A stretch of DNA of 64,000 bases, from positions 39,686,128 to 39,750,127 of the forward strand of contig QVOM02000116.1 of NCBI GenBank assembly GCA_003586115.2, written 5' to 3'. The stretch is from Salvator merianae (lineage: Eukaryota > Chordata > Lepidosauria > Squamata > Teiidae). Positions within the stretch are counted from its first letter, which is position 1; the number at the start of each line of letters is the position of its first letter. The position numbers and the translations under genes are program-made. The notes under the pieces were generated by a model. That model did no database searches and was not told where the DNA came from. It saw only the letters and a list, made by a program, of their open reading frames with translations. Positions 44,428 through 56,569 of the stretch are shown piece by piece.

Positions 44428-44953
44428 AAGGGCCTTTCCTCTAACTTCTGTTACAATGGGATAGTGCGGGCCTGGATCCACCCTGGGTCTTCCTTCTGTG
44501 CTCTGGTGCAGACTAAGAGAGACCACTCTCTCTGTTAGGAAATTGTGTCTGCATGGATGCAGTGCAGCTCTGTCTAGGTGATCAAAATGGTTGCCTAGAT
44601 TGGGATACTGGTAGACCTGCTTTAACAAATCTCCTGGTGGCCCAAGGGCTGCTAGACTAGCCCAGGAAGGCATGTGGAAGGGCTCACACCTCCATGGGCC
44701 AGTTTAGCAGGGGGACCCAATTTGGTGATGCACTAAATTGTGCTGCTGAAATGGGTCCCCTAGTTCCTGGCCATTGGAGTTCTCGCTGGGGGCTCTGAAG
44801 GTCACACAGGCCTGGGAGTGTGTGGAGTGACATGGGGATTGTTCCAGTGCAGGCCATTCAAATGTGGAGGACCCTGTACCAGGCCTGCAGGGCCACTCCA
44901 GCATGGAACCAGCTGGACCGCTTCACATGCCATGAATGCAGAAATGGCCCGAA
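44428..44953 (+). mobile_element. Family A MITE, copy 16
   Basis: Left end GGGCCTTTCCTCTAACTTCT; TTCTGTGCTCTGGTGCAGAC, GAAATTGTGTCTGCATGG, ACTGGTAGACCTGCTTTAAC, GGAAGGCATGTGGAAGGGCT, CTGAAATGGGTCCCCTAG; right end GCCATGAATGCAGAAATGGCC. Same subtype as the copy at 36.6 kb. Confidence 0.72.
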
Positions 44954-45524
44954 AGAACATATTAGCAAATTAAAAAGCGGTTTTCTATATTATCTAAACC
45001 AAAGGTGGATTTTATGGATTATTTATTGATTACAGAATGTGGAAGAAAAACTGCTTCTTACCTTGCTGATGTGTTTCCATTCTCTGAAAGTGGATTGGAT
45101 AAAAATGTAGGTGTAGCTGGGCCCAAAGGGTTCAAACAATACAATTTCTGAAAACCATGTATAATAGAGGGGATTGACTGAGAGAGCCACTGTCATCGCT
45201 TGCTACTGCAGTATTGCCTCCTATAAAATTTGTGTGTTTGCCACAGAGGATTTATTCTTTTCGCTTGCTATATACAGTAAAAGCTTAGTCCACCATGCAC
45301 ATATTTTTGAGTTTGACACAAGAAATAGTGGCTTTCTGATTTTGTTTGCTATTTGTGTAATTTAGGATTCATGCCATTTTTTGGGGGAAACTTACTCTTG
45401 GAAATAGCCAGGGTTACCATATATCGGTGTTCAAAATTGAGACAGTTCCACATGATAGCTTTTACAAATGTTGCAAAACAGGCAGACATGCCTTTCATTT
45501 ATTTTATTTTCAAAAACTTCAACA

Positions 45525-45575
45525 GTAGTTTTATTTATTTATTTACATTTATATCCTCCTCCTTACCCTAAAATC
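45525..45575 (-). repeat. LINE/SINE tail fragment (ATTT-rich)
   Basis: TTTATTTATTTATTTACATT then TATATCCTCC, the inverse of the common LINE/SINE tail ending in AAAT units. Confidence 0.55.
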
Positions 45576-46026
45576 ACAAGACAGGAAACAACGTTTAAAA
45601 TATGCAGAAACAAAATTAAAAATTATACCAGCTTTCTGATACAATTTATCTGTGTCTTTAGATATTAGTTGAACAATGCTGTGTCATAAATGGATGTTAT
45701 CTTTGTTTTTGGAAATAAACACTTTTGAGTAGGAAATCACCCAGGCTAACAAGTCTATATATCATTTCAGTGGCAACAATGGTCAACCCATAGCTGTTTT
45801 GATTTTGTTATTGTTTTGTGGTTGCCAACTGTTGTCCACTGATGCATATGTCATATTATTGTACCATTGCCTTTCATGCCATTACACAAAGACCTCTGGG
45901 TTCAGATCTATGACCTCCCAACAAACCCAAATGTCTCACAGTTTTTTTCAGATGAGGCAAGGGAAACCTGTAGCAGCATTGTTGGAAGCCAAGGCATGGT
46001 GGTATTGCTGACAGGGAATCGGCAGC

Positions 46027-46470
46027 CCTTTCTGCATGAGCCTTTAATCTGGATTAAGGGCCTGCGTAGTAAGCATCTGGGCCTCTAGATCTGCACGTTA
46101 ATATGAATCTATGAGGACTCATGGCTCTGTCTACTTTAGAAGGAGGGTGATCCTGATCAGGGAGGCCTGATCGAGATTATTGGTAGATCCACTTAATCAG
46201 GTCTATCAGCAGACCAGTGGCCCTGGTCCTGAACACAGGAGGTGTGCAAAAGTCATGCCTCCCATGTTCAGAACTACTGAGGGATGCATTTCAGTGGGGC
46301 AGCGTAGCACCCCGCAATGTATCCCCCAGAGGTCTTGAGGCTAGAACTTTTGTGTGCAGACAGCACTGATCTTGCCCATGCCTTTCCATGGTTGGAATCA
46401 GCAGCCCTGGCTCTTCAAGACCCACTGATTCTGAACGTGGGGAGGTGAGTGCAAAAACAGCCTGCACTAG
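46027..46470 (+). mobile_element. Family A MITE, copy 17
   Basis: Left end GCCCTTTCTGCATGAGCCTT then the palindrome TTAATCTGGATTAA at 46046-46059. CTGCACGTTAATATGAATCT and GGAGGGTGATCCTGATCAGG follow, with a deleted middle, and the end reads GGAGGTGAGTGCAAAAACAG. It runs directly into a family B-like piece (GCACTAGCATGCAGACAACA, GGTCCCTATTCTGGGA). Confidence 0.75.
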
Positions 46471-46509
46471 CATGCAGACAACAGGTCCCTATTCTGGGAA
46501 GGGGGTGTT

Positions 46510-48130
46510 GGCTTCATGATTGTCTAGTCCATTTCTTATTTGGATCTTTCAGTGCCACTGAGAACGGCCATATCTACAGCCAGCGTACATACTTAGGGAC
46601 TCATATGAAGGCCACTTGGAGACCCAGCTGTTCTGATATACATCTCTTTAAACTTTTGTAGAATTGAGTATTATAATAATATAATGGTATTTTATATGTA
46701 TAACATAAACCTGCTCTCATAGCTACTCGTGACCTACAGCTATGTTAGCTTAGCATGGCTTCCTTCAGTTGCACAACTATTTCTTTTTCTTAATTTTCAA
46801 TTCCTTGCTTGAAAGAGAAGGAGAAAGACAATAGGAATTTTAGGCTTGTTATGGCAATAGAAGGAAAAGTGGCTGCCTCTTTGGATACATTTTCAACTTT
46901 CATTCTCAAGGGTCATCACCACTGAATTAGGGCAACATCTGATCTTTTCCACTCAGAATTTAAGAGACTGGATGAGCCCAATGGCCATTTAGGCTGAGCA
47001 TTTTTACATGATTTTGCATGATTTAACTCCCATTTAATCTTGCAAAAGCAATCACCAAGGGAATTCTGCTAAAAAGTTCCATATTTTGACAAAAAGGGTG
47101 TGTGAGTGTGCAAACTGTGGACATAATGTGGATTTTGCCTGAAGCTGGTATGAGATCTGAGTGTGACCTTTGTCCAGAAGCTTGTTGTTGAATTAGACAA
47201 CAGGATGTGTACTGGAAGTCTGCCAGCAACATATAACCCTTTTCCTGCTTAGGTCCCTTGCAATTTGCCTGGTGCTCTTGAGCTTAGGAACTCCAGTTGA
47301 ATTTAGTGGGATTGTTACTAACACCAGTCAGTGAAATCAAACTGCAAAACCTTTGTTTCTCCATCGCAAAGTCAAACGGTAACTTCTTGAGTATTACTAA
47401 CCTAAGAGCAAGTACCGTAGTTCTACTAAGATGCTGTCAGAGTGCGTAGCTTCAGTTTGCAGCCTTAAATGGTAAGTGAGGAGAGCGCAGCTGGTGCCTT
47501 TTCCATCTCAGGCAGAATGCAGCAAACGTCTTGAGAGCTTCGTAATAATACAGCATAATTCATTTCTTTCTACGGTAGTTTAAATCCTGAGCATTAGGTC
47601 ATCCTTTCCATGCTTTTGCCAGAGGAAAATTATTGTACAGAGAAGGTCCTCTGGAGCTTTGCTTTAAACGACCCCTCAAAAGAGAGAAGGAGAGAAGTAT
47701 AATCTTTCTCGGCTCTGTTCCACAGTCTAATAAATTTAAAGGCATCCCTACTGTTCTTTGGTATTTGTCCAGCACTTCCCTGTTAAGTCCAAATGATTAA
47801 AAAAAATCTGCAGTTTTGTCTTTGTTCTAAATTCATGCTAACGCTGGTTAATCCAACGGCTGTATATAATCCTACATACAGATGGAGTTAAAGCGATAGT
47901 GTTACTCTAGACAAAGAAAACAGCTGCACTCCTATTTTACCTATTTTAGTTATAGACATAGAGAAGCATGTGCCTAGCCAAGTCCTGGGGAGGGAAGAAG
48001 CATGTCATCGTTTGGAACAGAAAGGAAAAAATATCTACAAGGGAAAGTGAAGCCATGTTTTTAAGGTAGGCAGGACTTTAAAAAACGACTGACCTATGAA
48101 ATTCTATCCAGTGATCCAGTGTGGAAGAAG
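46510..48130. other. Unique intergenic sequence
   Basis: No exon or repeat family recognised. Contains mixed AT-rich sequence. Confidence 0.55.
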
Positions 48131-48374
48131 TTCACTTTAAAAACACATGCTAATAAAAATGACACTTGTGTAGGTAGGTATGTGTGGGGATCGTGAGGGT
48201 GTACCACAGGGCCATGTTTAGCTGCCTCAAATCATTTAAGCTGTCCGCAGTAGGTAAGGCTTGGGAATGCATCTAGACACCTTGGGGACTGCTGCAGAGG
48301 ATTGTGGTATAAACAACATGTTCCCACGGTCTGCCTGGAACTGTCTGTGAGGCAATACAAAATGCGACACAATG

Positions 48375-49125
48375 ATCCTTTGGGCTTTTTTACACACTCT
48401 GTTCAGTCTAAATCCTAGGTGCTTTCAAGAGGGGTATTCAGGTGCCTCTGCCTGGAGGTGCCCAAATCCTACCTCCTCTGAGGCCAAAATTGCTTCAAAT
48501 TAGCCATGGGACTTCATGCTCTGAAGCTGCCTCTGTGCAGAGAAGCGGCTCCAAGGATACATGTAAATGCAGGAGATGTTATATGTTCTCCTCACTAATT
48601 TCCTCAGCAGGGAATGTCTCTCCAGGGGGAATGAGATGGCATGATCTGCCCCACATTTTTGCTTTGTTGAGAGTTTCTCAAAATGTGGCACAGGGCACAC
48701 TGCTTCCGCAGGATCCCTCCTTTTAGCTGTCTTCATTTTCTCTGGCTGAAATAGGGAGGGGAAGGGGGAAAGAGGAGATCAGAAGATCATTTTTGCTCTC
48801 CCCCCCCCCCGCCTTCCAATCTATCTTTGATGTCAAGAGACAGCAAATATAGAATGGAAAACGGCTTGTTGTAGGCAGCTTGAGGGCTACATTCATATAG
48901 GCAGGGTCTCCACGTGGAGTTCAAGATGCCTTGGAAGGGCACTGAAGACTGCTTGTCTCCACAGCACCCAATGCCAAAGGGGTGTGAAGGCCCACGAAGG
49001 GACTTGAATGCCCCTTTGAGTTGCAAAATTTAGTGTGTGAAAAGCAGCTCCAAAGCATCCACGTGAAGCATGCCACTTTTCCATGTAGGCCTTCTGCACC
49101 AGTGTATGGAGGGCAACAAGACTTT
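48375..49125. repeat. Repeat-like segment, class unknown
   Basis: It starts near GGGCTTTTTTACACACTCTG and may end near TGTAGGCCTTCTGCACCAGT. Recurrent words such as AGCAGCTCCAAAGCATCC and AGCGGCTCCAAGGATACA, and a run of ten C at about 48802, lie inside. The termini resemble the GGGCC-TTTCTGCAC ends of families A and B, but I cannot align the interior. Confidence 0.3.
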
Positions 49126-49683
49126 CTAAGTGTGTGGGTGAAATCTTGAGGACACCAGCCCTGAGGATGGCTGCAAAGGCTTCAAGCCCCTTTCTCAGGT
49201 TGCTGGAGACCTGGAGAGATCTGGGGTGGAAGCCAATCCAACACCGAGACCAGCACTCTGGAGATGTGCCACTAGAAGTAGCCTTTGGCTGGGTCTACAC
49301 CTTGTTATGACATTAGTATGAGTCCAGCATCACAGCATCTTAACTTTTCATGTAGACATGGTGTCAGCCCAGGAACACATGCTGCTGAGCTGTTGATGCT
49401 GCTGTTACAGCATAAGTGCTGCTCGTCTTGACCCAGCAATGTGGGTGCTCCTGCTTGCTCCATGTCTGGACAAAAAAGGTTATCAAGATGCCAGCATATC
49501 AGAATGATCTTGGTGGCACAGCAAGGCATTTACTGAATCTTAACTAAACGGATATTGTGGCTTAGGTTCATGGGACATGCAGTTCAAGAAAATGAGATTT
49601 GCCAAACTCTTTTGAGAATGTACATCTACAAGACTGTTTTCTTTAGCTGGATGTTGGCCCAGGAACGCTGCAGCTGCAAGGAG

Positions 49684-49762
49684 GGATGGAAAAGAGATTG
49701 GACTGATTGACAGTCACTCAATGCGACCTCTTGTTCTGATCAATCCAATCTCTTTTCCATTC
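49684..49762. repeat. Inverted repeat with 24-bp arms
   Basis: GGATGGAAAAGAGATTGGAC with TGAT (49684-49707) pairs with GATCAATCCAATCTCTTTTC and CATTCC (49738-49763) with about two mismatches, around a loop of some 30 bases. Confidence 0.82.
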
Positions 49763-50012
49763 CTCTGCTGTGGCTGGTTGTCAGTCAATTCAGGAGAGCA
49801 ATGCTAAAGGAGAGCATTATTCTTGGCACAGAGTGGAAGGGAAGCTGCCAGAAAAGAGAACAAGGCAAAAGTCTGCATTTCATAGAATGACAGAACAACC
49901 AAATGATGAGCATTCCATATTGGTTTGCATATCCCCTAATTTCCCTAGTTCACTGAAATGATAATAAATTGGCCACTCCAAGACATTATGGGAGGTTGTA
50001 CATGGTAACTTG

Positions 50013-50500
50013 GGGCCTTTCTGCACTTACTTCTCATAGTGTGGAATAGTAAGGAAGGAACAGAATGGGTTGTCCCAAGGCTGGGATGAATCGCTCTGGG
50101 CTGGAACAATGCCATTTGCACAGTGACAGCATATCCCAGCCCAGCCCCATGCTGGCCCTGAAACTCACACAAGCTTCAGAGCTAGTCTGCATGAGCTCTG
50201 AGGGCCAAGAATGAAAGTTCCTGGCCTAGGAACTCTGGGCGACCCATTTTGGTGATGCAAAAAGGTGCACTGTCAAATGGGTCCTCCTGTAAACTGGAGT
50301 ACAGAGGTGTGCACCTTCTGCATGCCTCTGTGTCCTAGAATAGGTTCCACTAGTATGCCAGTAGACCTTGATATCGAGGTTACTGGCAAGCCAGATCTGG
50401 ATCATGCTCCATCCCATGCAGGTGAAGCATCCTAGTGGTAGGTGGGACCTCTTGTATTCCGCTCTAATGTTTAGGAGGTAGGCCTTAGTGCACAAGCTAG
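50013..50500 (-). mobile_element. Family A MITE, copy 18
   Basis: Left end GGGGCCTTTCTGCACTTACT. In reverse order it shows AAGAATGAAAGTTCCTGGCC, CCATTTTGGTGATGCAAAAA, AGAGGTGTGCACCTTCTGCA with TGCCTCTGTGTCC, GTAGACCTTGATATCGAGGT and GATCATGCTCCATCCCATGC, and ends at CTTGTATTCCGCTCTAATG. A good reference copy for the family. Confidence 0.78.
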
Positions 50501-51167
50501 TGCGGAACACCAGCAAGTGCTGAAAAGCCCATGGAGTGTTCTGCTATTAAACAAGTTCCTGGCTGGTGACACTGGCCCTTGGAAGGATTTCAACTGGGGT
50601 AGCCTTAAACCTATGCACTGACCCGGTAATAAAGCCACAGTGCTTGCACATAGAATGTACCAAGCCAAATGTATCCTACCAATGTCGAAAAAGTAAACTT
50701 CCTGCTTTGTACTGAAAAAAGTAGGAAAGGCAAAATTCCACAGCTTATGGCCTGCATTTTACTGGGTTGGTTATAAAAATCTATAGATCAGGGCTGGGGC
50801 AACAAAATTATTAGGACTGAACAGTTTTTATAGAAGAATGGATTGATGGATTTTTAAAAGCTTATAGGTAAAAGAAAAACTTTGTTAACTGTGTCTTGAC
50901 CCTAACATGAACTGCTCTCTTTATGATTATCATTATCTGCATAAATTCATTGGCTACATGAAGGAGGATTGTTAAAAGCAAACTTGATAAGATATGCATG
51001 CCAATAAACACAAATGAGAGATTTATCTTTCATATTTGTCATGGAATGTTGATAATTAACCAAAATATAATTGGTAATAAATATAATACAGGAAGAAACA
51101 TTGTAATCTAGACAGGTATTTTGATCTTTAAATCCCTTTCCATCATGTGTCTACTGTGTAGCGTTCC

Positions 51168-51265
51168 AGATATTACAGAACTACACCTCCCATCATTCAT
51201 TGCCATTGGCCTTCTTCACTAAGGCTGGTGAGATTTGTAGTTCAGCAACATCTCCAGGGCCCCTT
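51168..51265. repeat. Interspersed repeat fragment
   Basis: CAGAACTACACCTCCCATCA and TTCATTGCCATTGGCC, then GAGATTTGTAGTTCAGCAAC and ATCTCCAGGGCCC. Same dispersed family as 14170. Confidence 0.6.
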
Positions 51266-51485
51266 CTTAGTCCACTACGCTTTGCATGTATGATGTTCAC
51301 AGTTACAGGGCTTTCTAAGGAGAAAAAAAAAAGTTCTGCACATGTTCCTATTGTAAGCATTTCCTTTCTTAGGGGAGAACAGGATACACCTCTTTTCCTT
51401 CCTATAAATCCTGCTGAAAGTTTTTATATAATTGCGGATTTAGCTGTGATTATGCTTAATGTTTTGTAAACTGCTTTGAGGCAAG

Positions 51486-51762
51486 GAAGCATGTGGATGG
51501 CACATCTCTGTGGTCTCATATAGCATGGGGGACCCATTTTGGCATTGCAACTGAATACACTGCCTAAATGCCACCCCCCAGGAACTCCAAAGTCCAGAAG
51601 CCTTCATTCCTAGCCTTGGGAGCATTCAAGGCCTCTCCACACCAGCTCCAAAGCAGACAGTCTTGTTCTGTTCCTGAAGTAACCCATCCCAGCTTGGGAC
51701 GGGTTGCTAACCCTGGGACAGGACGGCCTGCCCTCTCCTGGGATACTGGTCATAAGTGCAGC
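51486..51762 (+). mobile_element. Family A MITE, copy 19 (partial)
   Basis: GAAGCATGTGGATGGCACAT with CTCTGTGGTCTCATATAGCA, GGGGGACCCATTTTGGCATT, CCAGAAGCCTTCATTCCTAG and AACCCATCCCAGCTTGGGAC, with a faint right end CATAAGTGCAG. The left third is absent. Confidence 0.6.
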
Positions 51763-53344
51763 TACAGCCCTAGTTATGTGAATGTTTTCTGCGAGTGAGT
51801 TTGTTTTTAATTGAAAGGAGCTGTGTGAAGAACTTCAGTTTAGACCGGATGTTGTGAATGGTGTGTGTGTGTAGGGAAACAAGACTGTTCTATTTTGCTG
51901 TGATTTTTTTCTTTTCAGAATCACCACTTCTGTGCTGCTTCTCATACAGGTTGTTACTTCCTTTTTTGAGATAAAATAAATTAAATTCATAGAACTATTG
52001 TCATCAGTACTTTGATCCTCAGGCTACCTTTTTAAAAACTTTCATGAGAATATATGTGTTATTTGGGGAAAAGCACTTACTCACTGAGTGATATTGTAAC
52101 ATCTTTATTTGGATAAAGTATAGTTAAATAGGGAGAAAGGAGGCTCCCTCTAGAGGTAAAACCTAGTAACTGTTTTTTTGGTGTGTTTTTTAAGATGAAA
52201 AAGATAAAGGGTGTGATCAGACATGCTTAATGAGATGTCCTCTAGGGGAATTTAGACTGTGAGAACAGACATAAAATCCCTAAAAGTGCCTTGTCCCATC
52301 CTGAAGCCTGGGAGTGCATACCCTTTCATCACACAGAAGATAATAGCACCAGAGTGATCCTGTCTTTCAATTGCGTTGGGTGGGGAACATCATAAGTACA
52401 GAGTAGGGAAATCTAGCCAATCACAGTATGGGAACTAATGCTGCTGGCCAGCAATCAATTAGGACCCAGAAAGCTGGGCAGATGGCTGACCAATCAATGG
52501 CGAACACTTGTTTTCAGGAAGGCACTGTCAGGCTTCAAGGCAAAGGAAGAGCACCATGTGGAAATATGATGTAAGTTTATTTGCTTTACTGTTTGAATGC
52601 CTGCTTCTTTTGGCATCTACAGAAGAGACATATTTTCTAAAAGGGGCAATTGGAAAAAGCCCTGTCCGACTGCACTTGAAGACATAGGTTGTGGCTGTCC
52701 CCTGGTGACCACATGGAAGCTGAATAGACACTGTCTGGCATTTCCTTCTTGAGGGATTCCTTCCTTCCACAGCTTCCCAATTTAGCCTACAGAGCTGTCA
52801 TTTTGTGGTGGCTATCCTGTTGATAGAGAGAAGGGAGAAAAAAAAGAGCCCCTGTGGTGATCCAGCTTGGAATACATGCTACTGCGCTGAGATGGGGAAC
52901 AGGGCACTCTGACTTCAGTGTGTGATTTGCCCCCTGAAGTAACCCCAACATCTTGCAATAGCCATTTAACCAGTGTCAAATGAATGGAGGGGGGCTGTAC
53001 TGCACAAATGGGCATCAATCTCCCTGAAGCCAATCTGGGCAGCAGCTATATTAACAGCCTCCAAGGACAGTTGGACTGTACCTTGGTTGGCTCGCCTCTA
53101 GCTGGCGCTCTCCTGCCCTGAGCGCAAGCAGCAACGGTCCGCTTTTGTTGCAAACTCAGAACAAGCCTTTTCATTGGAAAGGCGCTTTGCTCTAAATTCA
53201 GAACACCGAGAAGATTTTCTCTTTTTTTTTTTTTTAGTATGAAACATTTTGACTCAAAACATTTTGCAGATCCCTAAGAGATGCACATCTGAATTATTAG
53301 GCATCCCCCAGGCTTGCAGAGCATAATGCCACCAACTTCTTTCT

Positions 53345-53425
53345 CTCTGTTAGCCTCTAAAGTGCTACTAGACCTCCTTGCTTGCTAATCCAGACTAACA
53401 CGGCTGCGTCTTTGAATTCTAAAAA
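53345..53425. repeat. Sauropsid dispersed repeat fragment
   Basis: CTCTGTTAGCCTCTAAAGTG, CTACTAGACCTCC and CCAGACTAACACGGCTGCGT match the widespread sauropsid repeat whose other end is seen at 27553. Confidence 0.65.
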
Positions 53426-53572
53426 CCATGTTGTTAACCATTCTGATCTTTGTGTTCTGTGAGATGTCACAACACTTAAAAATCTTCTCCAAACCTTTCA
53501 TCGCTGCTCTTCCCAGTGCCAACCTCTGGCACACTTCCTAAGTGCTAGGCTTAATTATGTGATACTTCTTTA

Positions 53573-53795
53573 TGCTATTTATACCCTGCCTTTCCCTTGA
53601 AGCATCCAAGGCAGTGAAATTTATTCTTCTCCCCACTGTTGTATCCTCATGACATCCTTGAGATGTCGATTATGCAGATTGCCAGTAACTGGCCTAACGT
53701 CACACACTATACTGCCATGGCTCAGTGGCATGGTTGAACCTCGGGACCTCTAGGTCCTTCCCCACACTCTGACATCTGTGCTGCATTGTCTGTTT
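53573..53795 (-). mobile_element. tRNA-derived SINE with LINE-type tail, copy 3
   Basis: On the plus strand: TATACCCTGCCTTTCCCTTG, CCAAGGCAGTGAAATTTATT, CAGTAACTGGCCTAACGTCA, GGTTGAACCTCGGGACCTCT. This is the same SINE as at 27293 and in the same orientation, more diverged. Confidence 0.7.
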
Positions 53796-54394
53796 AGTTT
53801 GTGATAACTGGGTAGACATGAAGGATGCTTTGCAATTGCACTTCCAAGTAATGTGACATGGTGGGATCACTTGCAAAATGCATGCAAGCGGCATGTGGTT
53901 CAATGTGGTCCTTATATGAACAGGTTTTGTGCAAGACACTTTAGGAGTGAACTGGCCTTGTGTTTTACTTGTTTTGATAGATCAGGTATAGAAAACTGGT
54001 GTTACCCCAGTTGTTGACTGCAAACTCCATTATTTCTGGCCATTTGGCCAGTCTGGCTTGGTCTGATGGGAGCTGGAATAAAATTATATCTCCATGGCCA
54101 CAGATTCCTCATCCTTCCTTTTTGCATCACATTTTTTCAGACAGCTCAGCTCAGTTTAATTAAGACCACGTTTATATTCACATTGTTCTGAACTTGGGCA
54201 TGGGTGGGACTGTGTCCTGCTGGAGTGGTGTATGCAGTGGAACGGGCAGGGTACAGGAGAAAGGACGAAGCTCCACTGAGAATCTTGTCTTTGCTCTCTT
54301 CAGACAGTGTTTTGTTCTGCCAACGATCAAAGTGCAGTCTGGAAAAATCAAAAGAGATAATCCTCCCCTCCCTCTTGATGGTTCTGCTGCCACT

Positions 54395-54440
54395 GCATTC
54401 TGATTGAGGGCAAGCATTCTGATTGAGGGCAAGCATTCTG
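54395..54440 (+). repeat. 19-bp tandem repeat, 2.4 units
   Basis: GCATTCTGATTGAGGGCAA occurs at 54395-54413 and 54414-54432, with a third partial unit GCATTCTG. Perfect copies, so recent slippage. Confidence 0.93.
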
Positions 54441-55825
54441 GCTCCTTGCACTGTTTTAAGTCATTTAACAAAGTGCAGTTTAAAGCCATGAGGGTGAGTG
54501 AAACCACCTCATTTGCAGCATTGTTGGGCCCCTCCATGGCTCCATTTTGGAATGCAGAGGTGCCCAATGATGAGGCAATTGAGGGGCTCTTTCAGTGGGC
54601 AGGAAATCATGTCCTTCATGCAAAGGCACCTACACTAATGATTGTGCCTTTTGCTGGGGTAGCGTGCTCATCACAAGGCATTTCTTGTTGCTGCAAATGG
54701 AAACGCAACAGCCAAAGAGGCACCTTATATGGTAAATGGAGATATAGCCTAAATCACCCCCCTCACATTTTTGCTTAAGATCCAACCTGATAAAGACTTT
54801 TGATGGGCCTGAAAACTTGATCACTCCTTTGTAACCTTTGAGTTGGGTCTGACAACAGTACACTGTTGTTAATAATGGGATTTTTCCTTATGAAAGTTCA
54901 CAACAACTAGTGGATCTTGTTGTATGTGTGCTTTGCACTTGAAATACTGTATTATGCAGCATTAACATTTAAAATTTAATGGATGTGAAAATGATAGGCT
55001 GGCAGCTTAACTCAATGGATCTGTTTAAAGAACCTGGGAAGCAGCAATTCCAATTAACCATAAATTTCCTTAAATTTTATCTTGATTCCTATGGAGAAGT
55101 TCTGACTGAGGACCAGCCTTTAATCTCCTTTTCTCTTTCCATTAATGAACTAAGCAAATGCCATATGTTTGGCATTCCACCTCCCCTAGAACTGACCTTG
55201 GCCGGTAACCCTCGAAGTTCAGCCAGTTGTTGTGTTTATTCAACTGCAGTTCCTATTTCCCCTCTAAAAGAAGCCTAAGGGGAATGCATTTTTGCCTGGG
55301 ATAAAATTTTGAAGCTCCAAAAATAACTTCTTGGCTTCCTTATGAGACTGACTGTACAAGACTTGTTGAATTTTCTCTTCCGCTTTTACCTTTTTTTCCC
55401 CCTCAGTTTTCTTCCTGATCTCTAGATATCTCTGTCTTTGTTGGCTCTTGATGCCATTGGCTGGTTTGCTGTGATGTCATTGTGGGACTGTATGAGCAGG
55501 AAAGGCTACAGCTATTCTGTATGGCACCAATATGGTACTTTGAACACACAATGAAGGCACATTGTCTGCATGATGCTACTCCTTCATTGTGCATTCAATG
55601 CAGAAGAAGAGTGCAGTGTCTGTATGAGTGCCACACTCTTCCCTCACCATGCCATCATAAGTGCTCTTGTGATGCTGTAGTGGCAGAGTGGATTAAAGAG
55701 CTCTCAGAGTTCTTCAAACCACCCCCACCTTCTCAAAAAGTTAATAAAATATATGATACATGCAGCACAAATTACCATAGCACAAAAATGGAAATATGCA
55801 CAAGATCTGATGACTAAAGATGGTG

Positions 55826-56022
55826 GCGGCCCCCAGACTGTGGAACACTCTTCCCACTGAGGTGCATCAAGCTTCTTCATTTTACATCTTTAGGTAAGCA
55901 ATAAAGATGCACCTATTTACCCTTACCTTTCCCTCCCTACTTTCAGGCTAATTGTTGTAACTGGCCCTGAGACCTTCGGGTATAGGGTGGGATAAAAATA
56001 CAAACAAACAAAATAAATAAAG
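55826..56022 (+). mobile_element. L2-like LINE 3' end
   Basis: GACTGTGGAACACTCTTCCC, GATGCACCTATTTACCC and GGCCCTGAGACCTTCGGGTA, then A-rich AAATAAATAAA. This is the C-terminal codons and 3' tail of an L2-type LINE. Confidence 0.75.
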
Positions 56023-56569
56023 AGTGGTATGAAAAGTTAAGAGTAATGTTTTTTGGATAATGTCAGTTATTTAAGAAGTACACAATGAGAATGAAGCTAA
56101 GCAAAGTAAGTTTTTGCATAGTATGGTATCGCCTATTAAAGCACCAAGGAAAATATTGAATCTCCCACCGCCAGTGAAAATCTTAGCTGAAGAGAATATA
56201 CTAAAGGGTAAAGACAGGATCTAGATAGGACAGATGTAGGAATAATTATATGGTAAAGTGAATTTATGGTATATCATGGAGATGACACTTGAGAATATGA
56301 GAAAGAGAAATAGTATGTCATGTCTTAGGTATGTAGACTGATAATTGATGGTTCAATTGTACTACTGCATTAATAAATAAAATTAAATTAAAAAAAACAC
56401 TCACCCTTCTGTCAGTTTCAAAGACTAGTCTTCAAAATTGATAGTGGTGCGTGGAGGCATGCAGACAACAGCCTCCCCATTAAGAATAATGTAACAACTG
56501 TGATGCTGTGCTTTTAACACAGAAGAGGGAAGACACTATGATTGTAGCACATCCGTCCTGCCTGAGTGT

